This document shows positions 7,281-15,707 of a stretch of DNA of 64,000 bases, one piece after another (the stretch's first letter is position 1; each line of letters begins with the position of its first letter). Below the pieces are notes generated by a model. The model did no database searches. It was given only the letters and a program-made list of their open reading frames with translations, and had not been told where the DNA came from. Made by a program: the position numbers and the translations under genes. This stretch comes from Rhodospira trueperi (GTDB taxonomy: Bacteria; Pseudomonadota; Alphaproteobacteria; Rhodospirillales; Rhodospirillaceae), in contig NZ_FNAP01000001.1 of the NCBI RefSeq assembly GCF_900101965.1, positions 558,001-622,000 on the forward strand. Reading direction: 5' to 3'.

Positions 7281-10028
7281 TCACATCATTCCACGCACCG
7301 TCTCCACCGCCTCGGCCAATCCGACCCGCTCGATGGACACGCCGTCCGGAAAGGCGCCGCCCAACCGCGACGGCATCATGGGGTCGAGCAGCACGAACGC
7401 GCCCCGGTCGTCGGCGCGGCGCACCAGCCGGCCGAAGGCCTGCTTCAGGCGCAGGCGTGTCATCATGTCGTCGTAGGCGCGCCCGCCGAAATGCGCGCGG
7501 CGCGCCTTGTGCAGGATGTCGGGACGCGGCCAGGGCACGCGGTCGAACACGATCAGCCGCAACGAGCGCCCCGGCACGTCCACGCCGTCGCGCATGGCAT
7601 CGGTGCCAAGCAGGCAGGCGTTCTCCTCCGCCCGGAACATGTCCACCAAGGTGGCCGGGTCGATGCCGTCCACGTGCTGGGCGTACAGGGGCAGGTCGGC
7701 GGCGTCCATGTCGGCGGCGATGTGCCGATGCACGGCGCGTAACCGCCCGATGGCCGTGAACAGGCCCAGCGCGCCGCCGCCCGCCGCGATGAAAAGCTCC
7801 CGATAGGCCGCCGCGACGCGATGCAGTGTATCCTTGCGCACGTCGGTCACCACCAGCACGCGAGTCTGGGCAGGATAGTCGAACGGCGACGGCACGGCGG
7901 CCCGGATGCCGTGCGGCAGATGCGCTGCGCCGGTACGACGTTCCGCCGCCCGCCAGTCGGCCTCCGCGTCACCGGAGCCGTCGCGCAGAGTCGCCGACGT
8001 CACCAGCAGACCATGCGCCCGGCTGGCCACCGCCTCCGCGAACGGCACCGTCGGATCGATCCAGTGGCGATGCAGGCCGACGTCCATGTCGCGGCCGTAG
8101 GCGCGCTCAATCCCCAGCCAGTCCACGAACTCCGGCGGAGTCTCGGACCCGACCGTGCGGCACATGGCCCGCCATGCCCGCACCGGCCGCAACACTCGGC
8201 GGTCGAGGCTGCGCACCAGGCCCTCGATGCGCTGGCGGGTGGTGGGGTCGAGGGTCGACGCCTCGTCATCGAGTCGCGCTTCTAGCGCCTTCATCAGGTT
8301 GGAGACCGGGAGGTCCAGCCCGTGCAGGGCCACATCCAGGGCCGCCGCCGCCTCGGCCAACTCGGGCACCGGCGGGGTCACCTCCGTTTCCAGGGAATAG
8401 GGGCCGTCCTGCCCGCGCGCCCGGGCCAGCACCTGCTCGCGCACTAGCGATAGGAACCGTTCGGTGGGCCCCTTTCCCCCGCCCTCGCCCAGCCGCGCAT
8501 GCCAGCCAGGACCGGGCAGCACGCGGGCGCCCTGGAGGACCTCGACCAGAGCCTCGGCGGCGCGGTTGCTCTCGCCGATCAGCTCCTCGGCGCGGGCCTT
8601 CAGGCCGCGCGCGCGGGTGCGTGAACCATCCTCCGCCCCCAGCAGCCAGCGGCGCAATTCGGCGGTCTCGGCGCCGCTCAGGTGAGCGGAAAAGGCGCTG
8701 TCGGCGGCGTCGAACAGGTGGTGGCCCTCGTCGAACACGTAGCGGGTCGGCAGCACCCCGTCCTCCAGCCCACCCAGCGCCGCCTGCACCAGCACAAGGG
8801 CATGATTGGCGACCACCAACCGCGCTCGGCGCGCGCGGCGCACGGCCTTCTCGATCATGCAGCGGTTGAAGTGCGGGCAGGCCGAGAAGATGCACTCACC
8901 ACGCCGGTCGGCAAGGCCAACGCTCCAGCCGCGCCCCAGGATGTCCACCAGCCAGCCGGGAAAATCGCCGCCGATCAGGTCGCCGTCCCGCGTCGCCAGC
9001 GCCCAGCGTGCCATCAGGCCGAGCGGAATGGCAGCCGCCGGCTGGGTGGGCAGGCGGGAGACCGCCTCCTCCAGGTTCAGCAGGCACAGGTAGTTCTCCC
9101 GTCCCTTGCGAATGACGACACGGCGGTTCTTTTCCGCCGGGTCCGGGTAGAGGCGGCCGAGTTCGCCGTCGAGCTGGCGTTGCAGGTTGCGGGTGAAGGT
9201 GGAAATCCACACCGTGCCCTCGTTCCGGTCGGCCCATACGCTGGCCGGCGCGATGTAGCCCAGCGTCTTGCCGACGCCCGTGCCGGCCTCGGCGAGCACC
9301 ATGTGCGGCGCGGCCCGCTTTTCCCGGGGGGCAAAGGCGGCGGTGGCGGCGCTGGCGTAGTCGGCTTGTTGCGGGCGATCCTCGGCGGCGGGGCCGAGCA
9401 GGTCGGCCAACCGGGCGCGGGCCTCGCCGCCCTCCACCGGATGATTGCCGGCGGGGACGTCGGGGGCGTGCTCGCTGATCTCCGTTAGGCGTTCCCAGAC
9501 GCGGAAGGCGCGGACCATGCTCGCGGCGTGCGGTGCGTCCCCCTGGGCGCCCAGCGCGGCGAGCACCGGGCCGCCCCACATCCAGCCGCCCCGGGCCATC
9601 GCGAAGGCCAGAGATCGGGCGTCAGATCGTTCCCGCCCCGGCAGGGCGGTCACTTCGTGCAACAGAGCGGCAGCGACGCGGGGCAACACCAGCGCTTGCG
9701 AGACGAGGTCTTCCGGCCGCTCCAGGCCGAGCGCCTCCGCCAGTCCCGCCGCCGTGGGCAACACGAAGCGCGCCGGGCGTGCAAAGGCGAACAACTCCAG
9801 CACATCGTGCGCGCGCAACGACTCCCGCCCCAGCCGCGCCGCCGTCCCCGGGGCATGGCAGACCAGCGGCCGCAGGTCGGCCGCGCGACGGCCGAGGACG
9901 GCCGGCTCGCCCTCCTCCACCTCGCCGTCCGGATGCACCAGCACGGCGCGGCGCGGACTCGCCACAAGGGCGGGCACGGGCGGTACCGAGACGGACGAGG
10001 ACGGCGGCAAGGTCTGGTCGGTGGTCAT
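7281..10028 (-). CDS. DinG/XPD-like ATP-dependent DNA helicase
   Basis: The protein has 915 residues. Superfamily 2 Fe-S helicase features appear in order: Walker A EAGTGVGKT at residues 247-255, motif Ia WISTFTRNLQRQL, an Fe-S cluster region beginning at ENYLCLLN and continuing through CIFSACPHFNRC, motif II DEGH (FDEGHHLF, the DEAH-type box), GLLVTSATLRDGSGDAEAD (motif III) and KQAFGRLVRRADDRG (motif VI). The roughly 220-residue N-terminal extension resembles a degenerate exonuclease-like domain found in alphaproteobacterial DinG homologues. The likely role is unwinding of R-loops or D-loops and repair. It converges with the lipoprotein gene. Confidence 0.9.
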   Translation of the reverse strand: MTTDQTLPPSSSVSVPPVPALVASPRRAVLVHPDGEVEEGEPAVLGRRAADLRPLVCHAPGTAARLGRESLRAHDVLELFAFARPARFVLPTAAGLAEALGLERPEDLVSQALVLPRVAAALLHEVTALPGRERSDARSLAFAMARGGWMWGGPVLAALGAQGDAPHAASMVRAFRVWERLTEISEHAPDVPAGNHPVEGGEARARLADLLGPAAEDRPQQADYASAATAAFAPREKRAAPHMVLAEAGTGVGKTLGYIAPASVWADRNEGTVWISTFTRNLQRQLDGELGRLYPDPAEKNRRVVIRKGRENYLCLLNLEEAVSRLPTQPAAAIPLGLMARWALATRDGDLIGGDFPGWLVDILGRGWSVGLADRRGECIFSACPHFNRCMIEKAVRRARRARLVVANHALVLVQAALGGLEDGVLPTRYVFDEGHHLFDAADSAFSAHLSGAETAELRRWLLGAEDGSRTRARGLKARAEELIGESNRAAEALVEVLQGARVLPGPGWHARLGEGGGKGPTERFLSLVREQVLARARGQDGPYSLETEVTPPVPELAEAAAALDVALHGLDLPVSNLMKALEARLDDEASTLDPTTRQRIEGLVRSLDRRVLRPVRAWRAMCRTVGSETPPEFVDWLGIERAYGRDMDVGLHRHWIDPTVPFAEAVASRAHGLLVTSATLRDGSGDAEADWRAAERRTGAAHLPHGIRAAVPSPFDYPAQTRVLVVTDVRKDTLHRVAAAYRELFIAAGGGALGLFTAIGRLRAVHRHIAADMDAADLPLYAQHVDGIDPATLVDMFRAEENACLLGTDAMRDGVDVPGRSLRLIVFDRVPWPRPDILHKARRAHFGGRAYDDMMTRLRLKQAFGRLVRRADDRGAFVLLDPMMPSRLGGAFPDGVSIERVGLAEAVETVRGMM

Positions 10029-10121
10029 CGTCGGCGAGTATAAAGGAGGCCACGGGCCGGGGTCACGCGGCAGGAACGGGCGCCGTGATGGTTCGCGTCG
10101 ATGCGATCGAAAGGACAGACA

Positions 10122-10403
10122 ATGGGGGTATGGGATGCGGTGACGCGGTTCGTGTTCCGGGATTTACCCTGGCCGAAGACCCGCCTTTCCGCCGATCAGG
10201 CGGTCGAGATCGCCTGGGCCAAGGCGCGCGATCCCGATCTCGCGGCGTTCCGAGGGTTCAGCGGCATGATGGCGGAGCCACGGCGGGAGAACGGTCGTGT
10301 GGTGTGGTCCGTCAGCACCGCGACGAAAGGGAGCGGTTACGCCGTCATGATTGACGACGCCACCGGCACTGTGATCTCGGAAGGCGGCTGGGGAGTCCGG
10401 TGA
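10122..10403 (+). CDS. Small PepSY-like protein of unknown function
   Basis: The protein has 93 residues. The ATG at 10122 is preferred over one seven codons upstream because AAAGGA lies just before it. The body reads as one PepSY-like alpha/beta unit: a helix LSADQAVEIAWAKARDPD, then strands VVWSVSTATKGSGYAVMIDDATGTVISEGGWG. There is no signal peptide. It is divergent from the helicase gene and converges on nnrU. The function is unknown. Confidence 0.65.
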   Translation: MGVWDAVTRFVFRDLPWPKTRLSADQAVEIAWAKARDPDLAAFRGFSGMMAEPRRENGRVVWSVSTATKGSGYAVMIDDATGTVISEGGWGVR

Positions 10404-10415
10404 CTCCGCCTCTCA

Positions 10416-11018
10416 TCACCCCGGCAGCGCCGGCAGGCCAGTACCGTGGCCCTCGAACAGCCAGGGCAGCGCGCTGCGCCCGAACAGGAAGATGTGCGAG
10501 ACGGTCATGATGATGGACAGCGACAGGCCCAGGAAGATGACGACGATGTCCTTGCCGACGGGCTGCTTGGGCAGAGGATCGTCCTGCACCCGGGCGAACT
10601 GACCCAGCAGGTTGAACCCGGAGTACAGCGCGAAACTGCCGAACAGCAGGCCGGAGGCGGCGTAGGGGCTGGCCATCAGATGCGCGACGGCCCACAGCAA
10701 CACGCCGAGGGTCATCGGATGCCACGTCCAACGCGCGATGTTGCAGGGGATGTAGGCGGCGAGAACGAGAATGAACGCCACCGGCACGGCCACCATCGGC
10801 ACGTACACGCCCCACTCCGGCATGGCGTACCCGGGCATGCGCGGGGCAACGGAAAAGCCGTAGATGATCAGGGCAAGGCCGATCAGCGAGCTCACCGAGA
10901 AGCCGGTCTTGTACGCCTTCTCGCCGAAGCGGCCGACGAGGCGCTCGCGCAGGACCGGATTGGTCGGCACGACGTGGGTCAGAAAGAACACAAGGATACC
11001 AACGGCCAGGATCGTCAT
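10416..11018 (-). CDS. nnrU: NnrU family integral membrane protein
   Basis: The protein has 200 residues and about six hydrophobic segments. The N-terminus (AVGILVFFLTHVVP) carries the conserved His of the NnrU family, and the middle has CNIARWTWHPMTLGVLLWAVAHL, also typical. NnrU-like proteins were found beside nitric oxide reductase genes and are related to the NnrU/isoprenoid-methyltransferase-like membrane fold; their biochemical role is unsettled. No denitrification gene is adjacent here, so this is the stand-alone version common in alphaproteobacteria. Confidence 0.85.
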   Translation of the reverse strand: MTILAVGILVFFLTHVVPTNPVLRERLVGRFGEKAYKTGFSVSSLIGLALIIYGFSVAPRMPGYAMPEWGVYVPMVAVPVAFILVLAAYIPCNIARWTWHPMTLGVLLWAVAHLMASPYAASGLLFGSFALYSGFNLLGQFARVQDDPLPKQPVGKDIVVIFLGLSLSIIMTVSHIFLFGRSALPWLFEGHGTGLPALPG

Positions 11019-11189
11019 GGTGCGTGTCCCGTGATGAGCGGTGTGCGAGGATGGTCAGGCGGGCCGGAGTGTAGGGCGAACCGCCGCCGCCGCTCAATGC
11101 CGAACAGGGCCGGAGCAGCGCGGCTGTTGCAACCCTCACCGCCTCCGGTAAGCTCACGGGATCGTTGCCCTCTGGCGGAGCCGCCCCCC

Positions 11190-11621
11190 ATGTTCAGACA
11201 CATTCTCGTCTCGGTCGATCTGGACGCCCCCTTCGACTGGGAGAAGACCTACCCAACGGCCATCGAGCTGGCCCGCCAGTGGAACGCCCGCCTGGATGTC
11301 ATGACCGTGGTGCCCGACTTCGGCATGAGCATCGTCGGCCAGTTCTTCCCGGCCGGGTACGAGAAGAAAATGGCCACCATGGTGCTGGACCGCCTGCGCG
11401 AAAAGGCCGAAGCCGGCTTGCCGGAGGGCATGTCGGTCAATCACCTTGTCGGCGAGGGCAACGTGTACGAGGCGGTGCTGTCGATGGCCGCCCAGCGCGA
11501 GATCGATCTGATCGTCATCGGCGCCCACCGGCCGGAGCTGCGGGACTACCTTCTCGGCCCCAACGCGGCGCGCGTGGTGCGGCACGCCCGCTGCTCCGTC
11601 CTGGTGGTCCGTCACGAGTGA
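11190..11621 (+). CDS. Universal stress protein (UspA family)
   Basis: The protein has 143 residues, one complete Usp domain. The first strand is FRHILVSVDLD, with IDLIVIGAHRPELRDYLLGP and ARVVRHARCSVLVVRHE at the C-terminus. The nucleotide-binding loop has GPNAARV in place of the usual GS-type phosphate loop; this variant is frequent in alphaproteobacterial Usps and leaves ATP binding uncertain. It is divergent from nnrU and converges with the HMA protein. Confidence 0.9.
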   Translation: MFRHILVSVDLDAPFDWEKTYPTAIELARQWNARLDVMTVVPDFGMSIVGQFFPAGYEKKMATMVLDRLREKAEAGLPEGMSVNHLVGEGNVYEAVLSMAAQREIDLIVIGAHRPELRDYLLGPNAARVVRHARCSVLVVRHE

Positions 11622-11629
11622 TCCCGGCC

Positions 11630-11842
11630 TCAGGCCGCGCGCCCGCCGAAGGTGAAGCCGGCGTCGTCCACCGCCTGTTCGATCACGGCGGCCTCAGCGG
11701 CGCCTGAAACAGTGACGGTCCCCGCCTCAAGATCGACGGTCACCGCCGTGACGGACGGCGCCGCTTCGCGGATGGCCAGTTCAACGGAGCGCGCGCAGCC
11801 GCCGCAGGTCATGCCGGCGACGTGATAGCGGGAGTCGGTCAT
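11630..11842 (-). CDS. Heavy-metal-associated (HMA) domain protein, copper-chaperone type
   Basis: The protein has 70 residues. The ATG at 11842 is chosen because AAGGGG precedes it; an in-frame ATG five codons earlier lacks one. The single ferredoxin-like HMA domain has the metal-binding motif GMTCGGC near residues 9-15 and the pattern SVELAIREAAPSVTAVTVDLEAGTV. It probably binds Cu(I) and passes it to a transporter, although no P-type ATPase is nearby. Length and motif match CopZ-like chaperones. Confidence 0.88.
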   Translation of the reverse strand: MTDSRYHVAGMTCGGCARSVELAIREAAPSVTAVTVDLEAGTVTVSGAAEAAVIEQAVDDAGFTFGGRAA

Positions 11843-11878
11843 GGTGTGCCCCTTCATGCGAGCAGGATAGCCGGAACC

Positions 11879-12583
11879 TTAAGGATGGGAATCCCCCTCC
11901 GCATGGTTCAAGGCCCGCGCGGCCCGGTCCACCGCCTGAGCGCGCGCGGTCTGGCGCTCGGCCGCCGCCGCCCGTGTCGCCGCCTCGTCCTCGGGGCCGG
12001 CGGTCTCGGGCCGGCCGGCGTTGAACGGCGGGGCCGGCGCATATTCCATGGCCAGTTCAATCCGCCGGGACACCGTCGACCCATACAGTTCGCCCATCAG
12101 CGTCAGAGCCATGTCGATCCCGGCGGTCACCCCACCGCCGGTCATCACATTCCCGTCCCGGACCACCCGGGCCGAATCGGGGATGGCGCCAAACGCCGCG
12201 AGCAGATCGCGCGACATCCAGTGACAGGCCGCCCGCCGCCCCACCAACAGTCCGGCCGCGCCCAGCACCAGGGAGCCTGTGCAGACGGAGGTGACGAACC
12301 GGCAGCCCGCCGCCTGCCGCCGGACAAACTCAAGGGTTTCGGCGTCCTCCAAAAGGGGCGTGGTGCCCGCCCCGCCGGGCACGCAGATGACATCCAGCGG
12401 CGGACAATCCACGTGGGATACATCGGGCAGCAGGCGCAAACCGCCGCTGGCGCGAACGGGCTCAAGGCTCTTTCCGACGGTCAGCACACGACAGTCGGGG
12501 CCATGCGCGAACACCTCGTGTGGCCCGGTCATGTCCAACTGCATCACATCGGGAAAGACCAACAGCCCCACGGTCAGGGCCAT
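11879..12583 (-). CDS. DJ-1/PfpI family protein, isonitrile hydratase-like
   Basis: The protein has 234 residues. The amidotransferase-like fold shows in VGLLVFPDVMQLDMTGPHEVF, PLDVICVPGGAGTTPLLED and the nucleophile elbow SVCTGSLVLGAAGLLVGRRA, in which the Cys is the expected catalytic residue. GGGVTAGIDMALTLMGELYG matches the InhA/GlxA branch, but the AraC-type HTH of GlxA regulators is missing, so it is an enzyme-like member. The last 45 residues are an Ala/Arg/Glu-rich charged tail of unknown use. Confidence 0.82.
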   Translation of the reverse strand: MALTVGLLVFPDVMQLDMTGPHEVFAHGPDCRVLTVGKSLEPVRASGGLRLLPDVSHVDCPPLDVICVPGGAGTTPLLEDAETLEFVRRQAAGCRFVTSVCTGSLVLGAAGLLVGRRAACHWMSRDLLAAFGAIPDSARVVRDGNVMTGGGVTAGIDMALTLMGELYGSTVSRRIELAMEYAPAPPFNAGRPETAGPEDEAATRAAAAERQTARAQAVDRAARALNHAEGDSHP

Positions 12584-12622
12584 GTCACACCCCCGGGCCC
12601 GACCGCCCGTTCGCGCCGTCCG

Positions 12623-13312
12623 TCACTGCGCGGGCACATGCCGCCACCACCGATCCTGGGACAGCGAATAGACGGGACGGTAGTGCCGGATCCGTTCGTG
12701 ACGGATCAGCTGATTGCGGGCCTGATTATCAAGTATGTAGGTGGTGCCGTGCAGGGTGGCCGCAAGAATCATATGGCCCACCTGAAGGTTCAGGTCCTGC
12801 ACATAAACGATCCGCAAGTCACTCGCGGGCCACCCCAACATCATGAGCGCCTCATACTTCGAGATCGCGAAGTCCTCACAATCGCCATTGCGGCTCAGAA
12901 ACTGCCCCGGCGTGGCCCAGTAGTCCGGCACACCCCAGTTCGGTTGATCCTCGATATACCTCTGCCGGTCGAAGTACCGCGCCACCGATTTCAGTTGCGA
13001 CAGCCGATCCTGACCGCGTGCGGTCTCGATGAAGGTTTCCAATTCTGGATAGGGGCAGGCATCATAGTCGCGGCCCCGGCATGGCGGTGGCATGACCTGT
13101 TGTTCGGTGCCGACGCGATCAACGACACCGTGCCATTTTCCGAAGGTCGCGAATGCCCCAGGCCGTTCGACCTCCTGACTGCCGAACAACCCTGCGGCGG
13201 CCTCATCAGCCCCAAATATCGTGCCAAAGGCTATGATCCCGGCCATCATGGCCGTGGAGATCAAGCCACGGACCCTTTGGCCCGGCCTTTGAAATCCGCG
13301 TTTGGCTGCCAT
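12623..13312 (-). CDS. Transglutaminase-like cysteine peptidase (BTLCP / Peptidase_C93, LapG-like)
   Basis: The protein has 229 residues with an N-terminal hydrophobic signal region (about 17-40), so it is probably periplasmic. The Cys-His-Asp triad is visible as NGDCEDFA (Cys145), LQVGHMIL (His180) and YILDNQ (Asp195), which defines the bacterial transglutaminase-like cysteine proteinase family. LapG of this family cleaves biofilm adhesins at a di-alanine site under c-di-GMP control. No LapD-like sensor or large adhesin is in the window, so only the family, not the LapG role, is supported. It diverges from the GAF kinase gene with a 153-base gap. Confidence 0.85.
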   Translation of the reverse strand: MAAKRGFQRPGQRVRGLISTAMMAGIIAFGTIFGADEAAAGLFGSQEVERPGAFATFGKWHGVVDRVGTEQQVMPPPCRGRDYDACPYPELETFIETARGQDRLSQLKSVARYFDRQRYIEDQPNWGVPDYWATPGQFLSRNGDCEDFAISKYEALMMLGWPASDLRIVYVQDLNLQVGHMILAATLHGTTYILDNQARNQLIRHERIRHYRPVYSLSQDRWWRHVPAQ

Positions 13313-13465
13313 CGCTCGACACCCTACCTTTCAGGCATTGCATCCCACTGACCCGATCACACATCTTCAACGTACATGGTATGGTGACGGGGCCAAAGCG
13401 GATTCGGATCGTCACACAACCGCAGACTCCTCAAGGATCGGACACGCAGGGATCGTGCTCTCATC

Positions 13466-14728
13466 ATGACTACCGACACGTTGGACTACAGCCCCGCCCA
13501 GCTTCCCCCCGATGAGGCGGACCGTCTACGCGCCGTGCAGCGTCAGGGCCTGCTCGACACCGAGCCGGAGGCCGCTTTTGACCGTCTGGCTCGAATCACG
13601 GCCCAGGTCCTGAACCTTCCCATCGCCCTGATCACCCTGGTGGACGTCAACCGACAGTTCTTTGCGGCACGGTGCGGACTCGACGCTTCCGAAACGTCCC
13701 GGGATGTCGCCTTCTGTGCCCATGCCATCCTCAACGACGATATCCTGGAGGTCCCAGACACGCATCGGGACGCCCGATTTGCCCGCAATCCCCTGGTCAT
13801 CGGCCCACCCCACATCCGTTTCTATGTCGGCAAGCCGCTGAGTGACGAAAACGGGTATCGCCTGGGGACCCTGTGTGCCATCGACACGGCCCAGCGCCCC
13901 CGCCTGACGCCGGGACAGCGCGCAATCCTCACGGATCTGGCGGAAACGGCCACGGACCTTCTGCGCAGCCGCCTGACGGCCCTGGAGGCAGAAGCCGAAC
14001 ACCAGCAAACCCTTCGCATGGCGAGCATGAAGGACGAGTACCTGGCGGCCATGGCGCACGAACTCCGCACACCGGTGAATGCCGTCGCCGGATTCGGCGA
14101 ACTGCTAAGGGCCACAGGCGCGGAGAAGAACCTGTCCCTACGACAGCGCGACTACCTGAACACCCTGCTCGAGTCAGCCGACTATCTCGGCCTGCTGGCC
14201 CGGGAGACGCTGGAGTCGCAGGCTCCGCGCGACCCTTCGGACGGCCCCCAGATGACCCCCGTATCAGTGGGCCGCGCCCTGACCGCCACCCAGCGTCTGC
14301 TGACTCCTCTCGCGGCCAAGAACGGCCTGACATTCACCGTCGAAACGCCCGATGACCGTGTGTGCGTCTGGGGCGATCCGGTACGCCTGCGACAGGTCCT
14401 CATCAACCTCGCCTCCAACGCCATTAAGTATAACCGGGCCGGCGGCTCCGTTCGTCTGGTGGTCGAGGCGAACGACGACACCGTCGAGATCACCTGTGTC
14501 GACACCGGCAAGGGCATTCCCGAAGAGGACATGCCCAAGCTGTTCCGCGCCTATCACCGGGTAGAGGCCAATATCGACGGCATCGAGGGCACCGGTCTCG
14601 GCCTGCGCATCACCAAGCGTCTGGTCATGATGATGGGCGGTCACATCAGCGTGTTCAGCCGCGTGAATGAGGGCAGCACGTTCACCGTGACCTTGTCGCG
14701 CGCCCCGAACGGAAGCGGTCTCAAATGA
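13466..14728 (+). CDS. GAF-domain sensor histidine kinase
   Basis: The protein has 420 residues. A GAF domain spans about residues 25-175 (AFDRLARITAQVLNLPIALITLVD, then RFYVGKPLSDENGYRLGTLC). The HisKA domain has the H-box MAHELRTPVNAV with His198. The HATPase domain has an N-box LINLASNAIKYN, a G1 box DTGKGIPEEDM, an F-box and G2 GTGLGLRITKRLV. All catalytic boxes are intact, so it should be an active kinase. No transmembrane segment is present, so it is cytosolic. No partner response regulator lies beside it. The N-terminal GAF type is often found in light- or redox-related sensors, but no ligand-binding Cys context is decisive. Confidence 0.9.
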   Translation: MTTDTLDYSPAQLPPDEADRLRAVQRQGLLDTEPEAAFDRLARITAQVLNLPIALITLVDVNRQFFAARCGLDASETSRDVAFCAHAILNDDILEVPDTHRDARFARNPLVIGPPHIRFYVGKPLSDENGYRLGTLCAIDTAQRPRLTPGQRAILTDLAETATDLLRSRLTALEAEAEHQQTLRMASMKDEYLAAMAHELRTPVNAVAGFGELLRATGAEKNLSLRQRDYLNTLLESADYLGLLARETLESQAPRDPSDGPQMTPVSVGRALTATQRLLTPLAAKNGLTFTVETPDDRVCVWGDPVRLRQVLINLASNAIKYNRAGGSVRLVVEANDDTVEITCVDTGKGIPEEDMPKLFRAYHRVEANIDGIEGTGLGLRITKRLVMMMGGHISVFSRVNEGSTFTVTLSRAPNGSGLK

Positions 14729-14733
14729 GAAAA

Positions 14734-14906
14734 GGGGCAAGCCCGCGCGGCCAGCCCCTATTTTCGAAGTGCCACCCAGCGGACGATCCCGCTGTGCGCC
14801 TTCTGTACCCACGTCTCCGCAGATCAGGCGGATCGTTTCCGACCGCTTGACCCATCGCTCCCTAAACCTGGGCTCCACGCCCCGAAACCCCGGGCGCCCC
14901 TTTTTT
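14734..14906 (+). ncRNA. Candidate 6S-like structured RNA
   Basis: A 173-base stretch in a gene-free region has a closing stem (GGGGC at 14734-14738 and GCCCG at 14741-14745 pairing with CGGGC and GCCCC at 14891-14900) followed by six Ts at 14901-14906. An apical stem pairs 14779-14791 with 14828-14841. The unpaired middle on both sides forms a large central bubble. Rod, bubble and terminal loop at this length match 6S RNA, and the 5' strand around GGCCAGCCCCTATTTTCG resembles the E. coli 6S 5' bubble flank from memory. The first hairpin arm (14734-14738 with 14754-14758) could instead be a terminator for the preceding kinase gene. Confidence 0.5.
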
Positions 14907-15120
14907 ATTCGCTCAGCACTGTACTGAACTCGGCCTGGAGAGTCACGCCGTATTTTATCCAAATCTTGCCCATTTACTGGGCAGGAAAACGAACTTCGCA
15001 ACCGGTTGCCTATCATCTATGCGTCGACGCCTTCATCCCACGGCGCCGTTCACGTCTTGTGAGGATGTCTCTGGCACACTAGCGCGATTGTCCCTGTCAA
15101 GACGCGGAGGCTCGCAGTCC

Positions 15121-15666
15121 ATGTCGTCACGCCCTGAGCGCTGCCCCGCCCCGGATCGGCGACTCGTCGCCCTGACATGTGCAGCCCTGGTCCTCCTCGC
15201 CTCGCCACCGATCCAGGCGGCGGGCGAGACCGCCACGGCGACGGCGTCCATTGATGCCCGCACCTGCCGCCGGCTGGTGCGTCACGTTCCCGACCCGGAC
15301 GTCACCTATCGGCCCGGCGTGGACGTGCGCGGCAACCCCGTGGCCCCGGCCGACCTGCACGACTATTCAGCGTTCGAGGCCCTGGTGCCGGACACGGTCA
15401 CCTTCCACGTCGTCCTGGACCCGTTCGAACACACCGGCCACGCCCCCAGGGGCATCGAAAGCCCCGGGATGGTGTTGGGAACCGTGAGCTACGACATCAA
15501 CCGGGGTACGTTCGCCGTCAACGGCCGGCCCATCACCACCAGCGAGCAGGACGCTCTGGCGCGCGCCTGCCGGCTCGGCCTCTCGGGACGGGTGGCGCCT
15601 GGCGCGGTGGTCTATCCGCCGGGGTACGACGGACCGCCGTTGCCAGACCCCAAGCCCGTGCCCTAA
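15121..15666 (+). CDS. Secreted protein of unknown function
   Basis: The protein has 181 residues. The ATG at 15121 follows GCGGAGG; an upstream in-frame ATG at 15019 would put a non-hydrophobic stretch before the signal peptide. The signal peptide is RRLVALTCAALVLLASPPIQAAG. The mature part includes RHVPDPDVTYRPGVDVRGNPVAPADL and an Arg/Pro-rich end. This general pattern occurs in uncharacterised alphaproteobacterial secreted proteins, but I assign no function. It ends 41 bases before proS and may be co-transcribed with it. Confidence 0.75.
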   Translation: MSSRPERCPAPDRRLVALTCAALVLLASPPIQAAGETATATASIDARTCRRLVRHVPDPDVTYRPGVDVRGNPVAPADLHDYSAFEALVPDTVTFHVVLDPFEHTGHAPRGIESPGMVLGTVSYDINRGTFAVNGRPITTSEQDALARACRLGLSGRVAPGAVVYPPGYDGPPLPDPKPVP

Positions 15667-15707
15667 AGTCCGCGCCATCCTGAATCCCCCATGCATTGAG
15701 GGCTCTC

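Noticed and set aside
14264-15016. Minus-strand open frame across the 6S-like region
   Set aside because: Most of it is antisense to the kinase gene. The part over the structured region has no domain, and the symmetry of stems is better explained by an RNA.
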